NCBI GenBank assembly: GCA_040954595.2
Contig: CM082583.2
Location: 8,494,001-8,558,000 of the forward strand
Origin: Balanoglossus misakiensis
Lineage: Eukaryota; Hemichordata
DNA: 64,000 nt
Direction: 5' to 3'
Within the stretch, counting starts at the first letter, position 1, and each line of letters begins with the position of its first letter. Shown one piece after another: positions 1 through 12,926 of this stretch. Below the pieces are notes generated by a model that ran no database searches, had not been told where the DNA came from, and saw only the letters and a program-made list of their open reading frames with translations. The position numbers and the translations under genes were made by a program.

Positions 1-1517
1 ACAGATGTCCATTTGCATTGACAATTTATGCAGCGTAACACAGTTCGACAAAGACAGAAAGTCCAAATATGGAGACGCGATGTGACAATGGGATTATTGC
101 ATTCACGAAAACGTATATATGGTATATGTGCATGAAATGGCCGACCATTCAATACATCCGTGGGAAACTTTCTTTAGACTATTATTTAAATTACACGGGG
201 TTATGTACATATCATTATGAAACATCAAAGACCTTAGAAATGAACACGTGGAAACGGACTTGTGTACCAGACAGTCAGAGCGACCGATTGAGGCGATCAG
301 AGCGCCTCGCTCTTCATAAAATAGCGCATTTTTTGTCTCAGAACCCGGTTTCATCAGAATGATGTCTTGGAATAATTTTGGGGAAAATAACGTTCGTTCC
401 CCATCAAAAGAGCTGGTATCAATGAAAGGGGAAAACTTAATTCTGTGTGACCGAATGGCATTTTTTATCAGTGGTCGTGTAAAATCACCAAAAAGTCAGA
501 TTTTTAATTTTTTTGTCCAAAACATTTCGATCGCATAGTGTCAAGATATCTTTGCACAGAAACACTGACCCCCCAATCTTGCACATAATTTATGTGACGC
601 TCCACTGAACAAGGCAGTTACCCCTCTGAATCACACAAGCCTCCTATGTTTCCACGCCCTAAAGTCATGCAAGGAGAAACAGCAACAGTAGGCTTACTCA
701 CTGCGTTTTTTGACCACCGCATACACGTACGACGTTAATAATTAATTTACCTAATGAGTGACGACTGTTATTGCAAAAATTAGAGTTGGACAAGCCTCCT
801 GTCTACTAGTATCACCATGTTACCTCCATGTTCATATACGAAGTCGTCAAAAAGCTGGATTTGGTTTCGGTCAATGGTACTCTATGGCATAGTTGTTTCA
901 TCATAATGTATTTTGTAAATATGAGAATCTTAGATGTTTGCATAATTATGCAGAATGCTAGCGCTCAATTTATAACCGCTAATCGCCCTGAAAATGACTG
1001 TTTAATGTTTTACATCTTTGCTGTGGATTTGCTCTATCTGGTGCATGAAGTGTCAACGATTTATCATGTCACGACCTTTCAGCGCAATGAATGGAGTCCT
1101 TATTAGCATAAGAAAGCTTTGTACAAAAGCTTATGTTATTTGATTGCTTTGTATTTACTTCGCTAGGCGCAACCATTTTGGGGAGGATAGTCCAATTTTT
1201 TTCGAAAATGACTTGTCAACGTCGTGGATACAGTTGCATCCACTAGTACAATAACCCTTCTGCATTCAAAGTAAAGAATTGACTTTCCAACGTGATTTGC
1301 CTCAAACACCCAAAGTGAACCCCCATGATACATTAAGTTTTTAATCCAACCCCCTCTGGTGGATTTTAGAACTGGGTATATATGCAGCAGGAAGACCTCT
1401 GACTTTTAAAACTACACTATGGGATGGCACACGACCAGCTGACCGATTGTATGTTGCTCTTTTAATTTAACATAAGCAACACATTGCAGCACTGCAGTAC
1501 TTTGGATCAATAGCAAA
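1..1517. other. Upstream intergenic region of the SLC10 gene
   Basis: I see no supported gene here. Open frames are short, lack splice context and have no recognisable family motif. The last 150 bases hold a TATATAT stretch at 1377-1383, about 135 bases before the SLC10 start codon, which could serve as a core promoter. Confidence 0.5.
1377..1383 (+). promoter_or_regulatory. Possible TATA element upstream of SLC10 gene
   Basis: TATATAT lies 135 bases before the ATG at 1518 with no other gene on this strand nearby. Only the motif and its position support this; no transcription start is known. Confidence 0.25.
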
Positions 1518-4279
1518 ATGGAGATACTACTAGAGGCCACGGTTCGGCTGACGACACCGGTCATGTTGCAGACGTACGCCGGCGCGGGTTTCACGACGAA
1601 CGGTTCTATGTCGGGGAACGACACGGGCAACTCCACGGACGACGATGAGTTATCCCGCGCCCGTGGCACGAACCCAAGGATCGAGGCCCTCAAGAAAGGG
1701 AACGATATCATGATAACATGTGTACTTGTTTTTATCATGGTGGGAATGGGCTGCTCCATCGTGCCGAAGGATCTGCTGAAACCAATACGCCGCCCGGCAG
1801 CTCTGTTTATGTGCCTTTTTGCGCAGTTCGCCGTGATGCCTTTGGTGGCTTTCGCTATGTGTCATGCGCTGCAGATGGCCTCCAACCAGGCCATAGGAAC
1901 ATTGGTCATCGCTTCTTCGCCAGGTGGACCCGCAGCTAATTTATTCACCCTTATCATGCAAGGGGACATTCCGCTCAGGTGAGATCTGGGTTGTGTTTTA
2001 CGGTCTGCGATTTAGGCCTATTGTGTATTGTGTATTGGGCGGCATACACCACTACCCATGTACATTGCACTATCCACAGAAAGAATATTCACTACCCATG
2101 TACATTGCACTATCCACAGAAAGAATAGGCTTATCGATTCGATCGGTCCTTCGGTATTCGCATGGAGCAGGAGCACATACTGTTCCCGTTTTTTTCAATG
2201 AATTATCAGTATTTTATAATATACATGTACTTAATGATATATGAGCGTTTGCAATAGCGTATACATTGTGAAGAACAAGTTGACCTTGAGCATTATGAGC
2301 GCGGTCAGGCTTATGCGCGTCGTATTGTTGTTGTTTTGAGGTATGTTTTTCACGCATTTACCACACGACACCACGTACATATTGTTTCTTTTATGTGGTA
2401 TTGACCGACGGTATATGGTATACATGTATTGTTCGAATCTGCCACCTTGACAGCACCGTGGAGGTAGGAGCCCGCGGACCGTGGGGTTTATCAAAAGGAT
2501 TTGGGTCGGTTGACTTTGAAAGGGTCCTTTCAAACCTACCCTAACCCTAAACCCCACGGCGGCTTCCTACAATTATTGCAGCAAGGGTATGGTGGGGTAT
2601 GGTCCCTAGAGAAACTGGGGTGTATGGTATGGCGAACCATCCGCTCTTTACTAGTATTTTCGATCTCACGCATAGCACCACTCAAGAATTTAGTATTTCT
2701 GTTGTTCGTGTCATTGTTACTGGTTCCATGATATCGGTGCCAACTGAAATAGACAACACTGTTTTATTGTTCAGCTGCGTTACGGGTAGGTTTTCTAGGG
2801 AAGATGTAAAACAACGTCAGTGCTGTTACCAAAAACCGTTGTCGTCGTCGTCGTGTAGATACAAGAACAAGACAGCTATATAAATTCAAATTCCTGAACT
2901 TTGCCCCTAAGGGATAACGACGACTGTCACACTGGGGGATTCATTTGTCACCCGCCTTGTCAGTGATAACTCTGCCTGCCCTGAAGTGGCCTTGTGGCAT
3001 AAATATTGCATACTTGTCGCCCTCTCCGACACTTCACTTGTCTAAACTACGAGGGGACAAAGTTCACCCATGCAGCCAGACACAACCGACTGCGGAATGT
3101 GCGAGTCATCGCTTGTCTTCATAGAAACTGGTAGGCTATACATGCCTCGGCCGCGTGGGCTATTGAAAAAATTACCACAAGCACAACATAATTCTCATCC
3201 CCACAGGGATACGCATTGTAAAAAACACGCAGAGATTTTGCTACCAGCAAATAATATTTCCATGATCCATGGAATGGAAATCATGTCGACCGGTTTTCCC
3301 TCTTGAAAATGATGATTGCCCCCCCCCCCCCCCGCGCTGTATGCACTATGGTCAGACGCCCTTCCATGAGACATTCACGGTGCTCGAGAAAGAATGTACT
3401 AACTTAGAAATAAAAATCATTGAACTGACATCGATGTGTCATGTCTTCCCACAGTTTATGCCTGACAACAATATCCACGATTCTATCCATGGGGTTGATG
3501 CCCCTCTGCCTATTCGTCTACTGCCGGAGTTGGACGGACGTTGGAGTGGTCATTCCCTTCGTCAACATCGCCATAGCCCTGGCGCTGGTCATGTTGCCGC
3601 CCATTCTTGGAATGGCGTTGCGATGGAAACTGCCGAAAGTTTCCGTCGTAGTTGGTAAGGTGAGGAGACTACATATTGCATTGTTGGACGGTATTGAAAT
3701 GGCGATATGCCATGATTCATTTGTATTCTGCTATCTGAAAAACAGAAATACTAGTAGGGCAACTACAAAACTTATGAAATGTGCTCTCATCGATTTCCAT
3801 TGTTCATATAGGTTGCTGGGATTATCGGCATGATTGGCATCGTGGTAAACCTCGGACTCTTGTGTTTCATCAGCCCGGACGTGCTGGTCAGCTCATGGCA
3901 AGGCTATATTCTGGCCGTCCTCATCCCCGTCATCGGATTCGTCACCGGTTACGTCATCTGCGCCATATTCAAGCGCACCTACAAAGTCTGCCACACCGTC
4001 GGCTTCAACTGCTGCATGAAGAACGTGCCGGTCGCCATCACCCTGATATCGTTCTCCTACTCGGCCACGGAATTCGGCGAGCTGAGCATGGTGCCCTTGC
4101 TCTACGGAATTTTCAGTCTCGTCGACGGCATCGTCATCTGCATCGTCCTCAAGCGGCTGTGCAGATCTCGGGCCGCGGCCGAGGAGGGCGCACTCAAGAA
4201 AGCGCCCCCAGGCGACGAAGGTGACTACGACACTGATGTGGAGATTGAGTACGTATATGAGTACATCACCGTTATGTAA
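1518..4279 (+). CDS. SLC10-family (sodium/bile acid cotransporter-like) membrane transporter
   Basis: Three exons, 1518-1978, 3455-3659 and 3812-4279, give 377 codons plus stop with all introns GT-AG and phases that agree; SLC10A1/A2/A6 proteins are about 350-380 aa. The start is chosen at the first ATG of an exon with a good context (AAAATGG). Residues 1-60 form a polar, Asn-rich, probably extracellular N-terminus. They are followed by hydrophobic helices typical of the 9-10 TM SLC10 fold. Family signatures seen are SPGGPAAN near residue 138, the GDIPLS-x-x-L-T-T segment across the exon 1/2 junction, and the GLMPLCLFVY helix that parallels GMMPLCLLIY in the ileal transporter. The usual E-T-G-x-Q-N sodium-site motif instead reads N-C-C-M-K-N, so sodium coupling is doubtful. 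Substrate cannot be told from sequence. A family member with confidence; a particular orthologue cannot be named. Confidence 0.85.
2051..2127. repeat. Two-copy 40-bp tandem duplication
   Basis: A 37-base segment beginning ACTACCCATGTACATTGCAC occurs at 2051-2087 and again at 2091-2127, with identical sequence and a 40-base period. It sits in intron 1 of the SLC10 gene, shortly after the donor site. Identity of the copies suggests a recent duplication. Confidence 0.9.
3319..3333. repeat. Poly-C tract
   Basis: Fifteen C residues in SLC10 intron 1, about 120 bases before the exon 2 acceptor. Confidence 0.9.
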
Positions 4280-7200
4280 TTTAACTTAGCAAGAAGAGGA
4301 GGGCGGGGTGCATACAATGATGAGATGATTTGAAGACCCAGAAACTGTGAAGGCGAAGCAGTTTTGAGGTCACGAGTGAAGATTTGCCTCCGTTGTGATG
4401 TTACATATCCCTAGTGACATTGTGTGAAAATGCGTGGTCATTGGCCGAGAAGATCAGACGAGGACCAATCAGGAAGTTGGGTGTCATGTAAACCATCCAT
4501 GTCTGACTGATGAGCGCATTTACGTCATACATAATGACATGGTTATTCAGGAAACTCTCCAAACCTCGCCCAGGTGCTCATGGTAGAAGTTCATCAGTAC
4601 ATTTTGTATGTATTTCAAACAATATAAATTCCTAACGTATGGTTACAAAACAACCACTGGACATTCCAACCGTCTTACATTAACACGCGTAGATTCTAGG
4701 GGTGGCCCGTTACATTCGACGTCGTCTTGGCTGTTTATGCTGGCACTGGCGGATCTTTTGGTTTACCTGTTGGGGAAATTCGTTCCTCAGCCCGACTCCA
4801 TTAATAACCACCCAGTATACAATTTCAGAAATAATACATCTATGATGATTGTATTATGCTAAATGAACGTTCAACTTACCTTATTTTCGAGTTCATTGAA
4901 CGTAAGATCACAGTACAAGTAGAAGTTTCATACGCTGGACGTTTTATAACATAACCTTGCCTTGTTGTAAACTGTTATACGGTGCTACCATTAAAATGTC
5001 ATTTTTACTAACAAAGTCATTCGTAACTTTAATTTCCGTTTTCGTGACCGCAAAAACAAGTATCAGTATCACGTGATGTGCGTGTGTGTGTGCACTGTGA
5101 TTGGCTGTTTCGGTGGTAAGACGAGAAAACTGTGAACTTGTACGGTATATCCAAGTAAACCGAATTACGGATTCATTGCATGATTGCGTCCTTTGGCAAA
5201 GTACTAAGGACCGTGAGGCTGTCAGAGAAATGTGTGTTATCTCTGGCGAGTGTGAAGAAAATGCATTTGGTGTCAGTGGGATGCGTAGTGAAATACCTGC
5301 CATTTTGCTAAATCTGGGTTTTTATAAGCTAATTCTCAAATGGCTGAAAACAAACTTAACGACCCAAGCTTGAACGCAACCCAATTTTTTGTGGTCCAGT
5401 CTTCACATGTAAATAGGTCATGTAAGCAATGTCCTCAAGCGCGCATGGAATGGGCAATACAAAGGAACCAGACGGAAAGTGAGTTCACCGAAATGGGTTA
5501 AGGCCTTTGAATCGTGCATGGGTAGATAACGCTGAACAATGGTTGCTATCATGGTCTGAGAAAGCTTGTGAAATAACAAAAAATTATGTGACGCATTTGT
5601 CCTGGGTATCATCGATTTCAAGTCGGACTCTTGGGGGCGCTATCGAAGAGACAACTGTGTCAGCATGCAGCAGATTTAGGACGTCTGCAACAGGAACTCA
5701 GTAACACCCAGCTAACAAGAAACCCACCTGTTGATCGCCTACACATCAAAATAACGCAAAGTAAATATCTTGTCATTTTTCATGAAATGTTTAACCCTCA
5801 CCTCACCTCACATCACCAAGTCGACCTTTTCAGTTCAATCGCATGAAGATTGACCGAAAATACAAGGGTACATGACGCACGGTACAAGAAAGGGCCCGGA
5901 TCAAGGCCGCGGAATGCTGTCTTTTGTTAAAGTAGGCCATGCATTCTACCCACATACCGATTTAACGAGGCTTCCCGGAATGCTAGGAATGAATCAACAC
6001 ATTTTTACATTAAAATTGACGCGAAAAATATTAATTACTCTATTAACTTTCAGACGAATTTCACGTATTATAGTTTTACACAGGGACAAAGCAATGCCAG
6101 ACAGTGACAAGATCGCTCATTTATATCATAGATCACTGAAATATCTCACTGCCATAATTCATATCATTATTTGGATATAAGACATGAGTAGTTCGAGCAA
6201 AGCCAGACTGCTCGTTTTTTTCTGATTGCCCACCGACAGGTCAACGCCCAAACAGTTTTCATAAATTTTAAATGTTCATATGCAAACATATTATATAGGA
6301 GTATGACAAGTCCACGCGTTAATTGTGGCAGTAACAGACGCTTGACATTTAATTATTTATACATCATTTGGATTTCCGAGCATAAGGTTCTTATATGTTG
6401 TCAAATTTCATAACAGCCTATTAGCCGGTAATTCTTTAGTCCTAGTTATCCTACGCGTGACTCATTCTGTCCTTTTTTTTTCTTCGAACGAAGCGGCTGC
6501 CGTCGACCGGCTAATGCCTCGCATCATATGCGCATCACACACCGACAGGTGCATCCGATTTTTTTCTCTTCTGCCGACTCTTCCATATTGAATGCTGTAC
6601 GGTTATATCATAAGGCTGAACGTTCTTTTCTATGGTCGCCGAGCGTAATAATTCGTGGAATGAAGGATTAGTCATGAAAAGGATTGCGCGGACAATTGTG
6701 AATGAACGGTGTCTATTTTTATCAATTATCATACCTATTGTGATATGGTAGAATGGATTGTGACGAGTAATTAAAGGCATAAAAGGCGCCCGTGATGTAA
6801 GAACCTATGCCATCTCGCTGTGGCGAAACGAACCCCACAAAAATACATACAGAGATTCATCGTGGAGGACTTATTGAGCGCTTCAAATATCCCTATATAT
6901 AAGGAACATGGAACATATGTTGACGATTTTGCGCATGAATAGTTTTTAGCTACGATATGACGAACAGTGTGTTACTATAGAAAGTAACTCCGCTATACGT
7001 GGTTTGAGTTCAGAAATTAAAACTCACATCACGCATGCGTATTGGTCTCCACTTTCAATGACGGGGTTAAATATATACGCATTCATATTCAAAACTGATG
7101 GTCTATTTACTAACAGCCCCAATTTGCATCACAGAATACGTCATTTCAGGCGAACGGAGAGGGTAGTGGACACCAACCATTATAACAGAGCGGTTACAGA

Positions 7201-7394
7201 GTACACTTCTACTGTAATTGTATCGTTTTTACGTGTCAGAATGAATTAACCAGTCCAATATTGGTCACTGTCGACGGCAGGTGCGAGAGTATGTCGGAAT
7301 CGTAGATGGCTTTATCACCGTACGCAGACTGTAGGACTGCTCGTCGACACATATCGTAAGACCGGCGCACGCACGGTCGTGGTTAATTGTCAAC

Positions 7395-7425
7395 ATGGAC
7401 GGGGAAGAGGACGAGAATGAAATAC
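7395..7425 (+). CDS. Candidate orphan first coding exon (MDGEEDENEI...)
   Basis: An ATG at 7395 opens a 31-base frame encoding an acidic start, followed at once by a consensus donor GTGAGT. The exon ends in phase 1, the same phase as exon 1 of the ankyrin/death-domain gene 12 kb downstream, whose first exon is also short and acidic. It could therefore be an alternative distal first exon of that gene (spanning the antisense ALDH gene), or the start of an unannotated gene. Only the start, the donor and the phase are visible. Confidence 0.25.
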
Positions 7426-9448
7426 GTGAGTCTTTAAAATGTTCTGTTCATACTTCAACTGTCGGACAATGTCTGTATGGCAAAATATCCCCCTCCCCAC
7501 CGTCCCCACGGGGTCAGGTCATAATGAGGTTTACCTGCGCGCTTTGAAACTATCGATCGGGCTACCGAATTACCCCGATACGCGCGTCAAACGCAATGGC
7601 ACAGTTCGATCACTCCCGCGGTAGATGCAGCTTTATAGCCCAGTCTTTCACAACCGACCACAGTGCTTACAACTTGCCGGGAAGTGTTTTTTTTTCACAC
7701 ACCGTATATACAATACATTGTCGTCTGCTCGAAGAGCGAAAGAGTGTTGATCAATGTCTGTAAGCATACCTTGTTCATCAGTTGAAAATCGCCCGTGAGC
7801 GTAGGCCTAAACCGAACGATTTTTAATTTTCCGTATTTTAGTGCCGGAAAATATAGCACCTGTACACATATGAACCATCATATTGAATTATAGAACGGTA
7901 ATAATTATTACCATAACAAAAAAGTAGTCATGTCGTATCAGTTCAGGATCCACCGATTCTATGGTACCGTAGTATGACTCACATCGAAGGCGAATCCGAG
8001 TAGCGGAAGAGTAATTAATTTTGACCGACTTGATTTACGATTGAAGTTTCACAATCAAAATTAAGCCTGGAGAAATTCAGTTGTATACCCACGGTTGCAG
8101 ACAAACAGCCGTATATAAATCCTACAATCTGTACAAGGTCGACAGTATGCCCGTTGGGAAAGCGCTCCCGTAATTTCTGGGTCGATGTACCTGTCATCAA
8201 CGTGTCAGATTCTGGTCCCGGGGATCTGTCGGGTACTACTGTCAGATGTGTTCTTGTGTCGTTCCCCTAAATCATGATATATGTATATAGCTCCTGTCGA
8301 AGACACTACTCTACTATTTTAATATATTTGACCTGCGCCTAGCTATAGTCGTGCATATAGATGAAGCTGGGCATAAATTGACTAGATACACGGTATATAC
8401 ACAAGGTAGTTCTCAACGCCAAAATCACTTCCGAAATAGATCACAATGGAAATCGCTGCCCCCACCCCACTCAGCATATACCCGCATAACGTCTTTCATA
8501 TCACCCTTTCTTCCTGTACCCGGGTCACTGTGATAAATTTCACGACCAGCACATCAGACCAACGTCATTACCACATGGCAACCAACGCGTCAATTATTAA
8601 ACTCTTCAACAAGACGCAGGTAAGAATGGCGGGTACCAAACAATCCTATACGTCAGTTTGATGAAACACTTCGGGGAGAGGTGACACCTTCAACAGCCGC
8701 TTCTCTGGCAATGATTCATCGCCTGGCCCTTTTGTGCAACTAACACCCCGCTAAATCAAGACGGGAAAATTACTATTAAAATTTGATAACATCTTAATGG
8801 CTCCTTGCGTTTTTGACAACAGTGTAATTTTTTGCGCACAATGCCGGTCATTATAACTCATGTCAATCAACGTTGGAAGTCCGCCATATTTTTACGTCGC
8901 GTGAATGCATCACTATTAAAATCATAAGTCGTACAAAACTGAAACGCGCAGAAATCGCGTGAGTCTTGTCAAGACATGTTTCTAAACCAATTTCAATTTT
9001 GCACAAATACAAAAGCTTCACACGCATCTTATATATTTCATTCATGGCAATGAAAAACCCCGAGATATTTAAAAATCTAAATTACTAGTAATTACAAATA
9101 TAAAAGGGGTGATATTGGTATGAATTTGAAAGTAAGGGACGCCTCCCCAGGAGCACATTCAAATACCTGGTCTTATTTCCTATTGCTCGAGCGAAATAAA
9201 ATCATGGGTAATTATGAAACACAATTCCAACGAACGGAATATAAAACACGCCTAAATCATCATGGCGTTGTGTCTGAATATTTTACTCATAAAATCAATG
9301 AATCTGCGAAACGGAGATAATCCTTTTATGACGGATAACAGGTCTGTTGGACCATGTTCTCAGTATACCATTAGTGTGGGTCTCGAAAAAGATATCCTTA
9401 TTTCCGACATCATCTCTTCCGGAAATACGAAAGGTGCGGGGCAGGTTT

Positions 9449-9460
9449 GGGGGGGGGGGG
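9449..9460. repeat. Poly-G tract
   Basis: Twelve G residues in intergenic sequence. Confidence 0.9.
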
Positions 9461-10733
9461 CGATTGACGGGAAATAGTTTTCATTTTGCCTCCATTTTAC
9501 AAGCCATTGCATAATTATAGAAAATCAGGTTCCGCGGGTTTGATAAAATGGAGATGTTCAAGATTTGTTTTTAAAGCGTTTCTGCCTTACATTACAAAGC
9601 GACATATGCACATGCGCCACGCCCCACGGTACGCGTTTCAGATAAGACACTACCCTCTGTATATATATGCTGGTATACTGAGTAGATCTTGCATTACATA
9701 AGCTTAGACTCTAACAAGAATACAACACGTACGCCTTATTTTTTACTTGTCTGAATGCTATCATCGCGTTCAGAAAAGTTGCCCATCTGTGAAAACGACG
9801 ATAAACCGATACGAAACTGAAAGGGAAAAAGAAACAAATGTTTATGCCTCTTTGTCTGCAATGCTTATTTATAATTTCTGATGCTGTGGATATGACACCG
9901 GTCAACAAATCAAAGTCACTTTTACCACCTGCGACACAATTTATTGTTTATGGCTAAAATATTGATGCTGTGCAACGGTAAGACAAAACAACGCAGTCCT
10001 TGGTTGTTACACCAACTGCGACAAGAATTATTGTTTACGACTTCAAATGTTCTAAAATTAACGCTGAATCGCGGTGAATAAAAGTGTTTTTATCAGTTTG
10101 TTCTGACAACCGTGGTAAGATATATAGTATACGTCTTCTAATAGCGCAAATGTGACACCGCAAGAGTAAATCACAGCGTGGCTTGTGTGCAAGGATGTTC
10201 CGCCAGATCGATCAGAGCAATAACAAATGATCATTTTCAAAAACGTTCGTACTCAAACATCCATCAGCACGCCCAATTATCTATCCAATCCACCCACGTG
10301 TCTTTATAGCCAACACCTCACTGCAGTTTTCACGTTTTTGCCAAAAAGTCTCAGTTCAATAGGCAAATCGGCAAAAAGTAGACAATGTAGGATTCCAGGT
10401 TTAGAAACTATTGGTCGACAGCTGCTGCAGCTGACGTATGTTGTGACATTAAGTGTGTGCCTCATGTATGCGATGACGAAAGCTTGCTGCATGGCCGCAT
10501 CTGCTAACGTTTGTTCACTTAACACATTTTTCAAACTGAATAAGTATTTGTCTGTCCCAGAGTAAAGTATATTTAGTGGCGTTTCTGCTCTGAGAAAAAG
10601 AGACAAGACAAAGATATATTTGGAGAGCCAAGTCTTCCGCATTGTGCCGATAACAACGTATCCGTTTTGTATGTAAAGGTGGCCTGTTGTTTGGACCACG
10701 GCCGCAACGGCGAGAAGATACCGATACAATGTG

Positions 10734-10776
10734 TGACGTCACCTGGATGACCAACGCATGAATGTGACGTCACGTG
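10734..10776. promoter_or_regulatory. Paired CRE palindromes with adjoining E-box
   Basis: The full palindrome TGACGTCA occurs at 10734-10741 and again at 10765-10772, 31 bases apart, and the second overlaps CACGTG at 10771-10776. TGACGTCA is the CREB/ATF consensus and CACGTG the bHLH E-box. No promoter or gene start is evident beside them, so an enhancer is as likely as a promoter. Confidence 0.4.
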
Positions 10777-12601
10777 CATGGTTTACACCATGCCAGCTGA
10801 CAAACTCGCTAAATATATACATAGAGGTAGAGATGAGGGTTGTCGATTCACGCCGCACCAATCAAACATTTATCACTAGTAATACCAGCACTCGATACCA
10901 ATTGACAAACGGAACACTGCATATTAATCATCATGGTGCCAAACGACAAAATTGCTATTTCTTTGTAGAGACATCACACTTTTCTGAGATCTCGCATAAA
11001 TCATCCACAAAACTGCTGCAACGGCAAATTAACCCTACCCATGAATTCGGCCGAGTCAGTTCACCCTATAGGCCTAACAGACGGAGAATGCTTACGGGTG
11101 GGAAATTAATTATACACCTTTGTTTAACTCTAAAGTCATTCCGAAATATGTTATTTTTATGTAACCCCCACACTTTCAAAGCAAGTGCAATTTAACATAA
11201 AAATTCACTGAAAGGTAACAATTGCATCGAAGTTAACGGGCAAGTCTGGTCGCGTACAAGAACATGTTTAATCTTTGCAAATTTGTGGCCGGGTGGCTTT
11301 TATGTTAATTTACATTCCAATAAAATAGCAAGAATAGTTTTGCTGATGAGTTTTTCTTTACTTAGATGTATTTGTTCATATGCCCTGTCATTATCAATCA
11401 ACTATCCACCTACAGTGGCGTAACATGTAAATCGGCACATATTCTTCGGTATGGTAGTCGGTTACACTATAATCATCGATCGCACGACCCGGCGAAGGGC
11501 TTTGCAGCGATAATAGACGCACCTGGATCTGGTTTTTAAATATTATATGACTCGCGACGTGTAACAAGGCTTTGGAAAACGAACAATGCGTTTGCATTTG
11601 CCCCAAGACACATATTTGTGAGAATGCGTGTCCTGATGTAGACTTTCCATGAACTCATAGCAAAGTACACGAAGCAGCTGCTTAAAGTTCTGTCGCAAAC
11701 GGGAAGGCGACTTATTGTATCAGTGATAAAGGAACGTATGTATTTTTGTATCGCTCCACCTGTTACGGAAGATCGATTGTTGCGAAGATGTATATGGGAC
11801 TGTTCATCGCGATTGCAAGATAAATCTTCCCTTGTCGGTCGGGTGTAAATTTGTTTTCCATGTACCAGTCGCCTTCGATCACTCATGCCGACTTTGCGTG
11901 ATTGCAATCGCACGCCGGGATGCGACCAATCAGTCGGAACAGACGCGCGCGTTCATAGGTCCCTTTGCAACGTAAAGATCGTGACATAATCAGAACGGAT
12001 TTGTCGCATGATATATGGACTACTTTAAAACCATTAGCGATGGCCAGTGCAGACAATTACTCTTTGTGCGCAAACAGAACGCGGAATGTCGAGGTTTGCC
12101 TTCTATTATCCCATAAATCAAACCGCCGTAGTTCTAGTACCTTTTGAAATATGCATTATAGTGTTATAATAAACTGTCTACTTGTAGAAGTATACATTAA
12201 TTTGACTCTTCCCATGTTTTCTTTCTGTATCAAACTATATTCACCATAATATACGTTCTTCGGCAAGAATAACATGTGCGCCCTCTACAGTTCAATCCTA
12301 GCGGTCCTGGCGGATGACATGGCCAACTCATTGCATCCACGGTATGCCATACACACGTTGAATTACCTCAAAAGACAACGCAGAGCCAAAATGGCTGTAA
12401 GATGAAGCAGCAGTCTCTGTTGGACTGGCAAACACAAAACAGCAGCAATAGAATATTTTTGATTTTAATTATAATCATTTTGATATGTATGGTGTTAGAA
12501 GATTACCACAAAACTGATTTGTTTGAAAGTATCTAAAAGTAAAAGTTAATATTGTATGTGTCATCCACATAATATCAGATGATCATAACATTTCATTCTT
12601 A

Positions 12602-12803
12602 AAAACACGCCTTCTTAAAGTATACCAAGCTAAGTAAAGTCCTAGCTAACAACAGTGGCGCTCAGGTGCTTGTTCCACAACCGCGCAGCTGAAATAGCAA
12701 AGGATCTATAGCCATAGAAAGTGGTTTCACCAATTGGCTGGTGCAAACTGACATGTACTCTTGCAAGTACACTCGACTGCTCTATAAGTTTTCTCTGACG
12801 ACT
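12602..12803 (-). mobile_element. Decayed C-terminal end of a non-LTR retrotransposon reverse transcriptase
   Basis: Reading the minus strand from about 12803 gives a frame containing G-Y-R-S-F-A-I-S-A-A-R-L-W-N, close to the G-x-R-S-F-x-x-x-A-P-x-L-W-N block that ends many LINE (CR1/L2/RTE-like) ORF2 proteins. After a stop, another frame gives a L-x-x-F-K-K-like tail. Frames are interrupted, so this is a dead remnant. It lies just downstream of the ALDH stop codon on the same strand and may be in the ALDH 3' UTR. The clade cannot be assigned. Confidence 0.55.
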
Positions 12804-12926
12804 CCCAATTTGATAATTGGAATAAAAATATAAGGAGTATATTCAAGATATGGACACAGTCTCCATGTTAGCCAGAAATCTTGATCTCGTCTCAGTCCGG
12901 TCAGTCTCAATCCTTCGAGGAAAATA

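Larger units (their letters stand above)
4280..12600. other. Gene-poor intergenic stretch between SLC10 and ALDH genes
   Basis: The reading frames here are short, AT-rich and show neither splice-consistent continuation nor known domains. The exceptions reported separately are a start-exon candidate at 7395, a poly-G run at 9449-9460 and two CRE palindromes near 10.75 kb. The 3' UTR of the SLC10 gene must occupy the first part, but I could not fix its end. Confidence 0.5.

Noticed and set aside
8547-8620. Possible exon (ending ...LFNKTQ) before a GTAAGA donor
   Set aside because: The donor is good but the acceptor is weak, and no phase-consistent partner exon could be found upstream or downstream.
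10304-10729. 141-codon minus-strand frame with a 112-codon frame opposite
   Set aside because: No recognisable motif, overlapping frames of similar length on both strands, and no splice or polyadenylation context; more likely chance.
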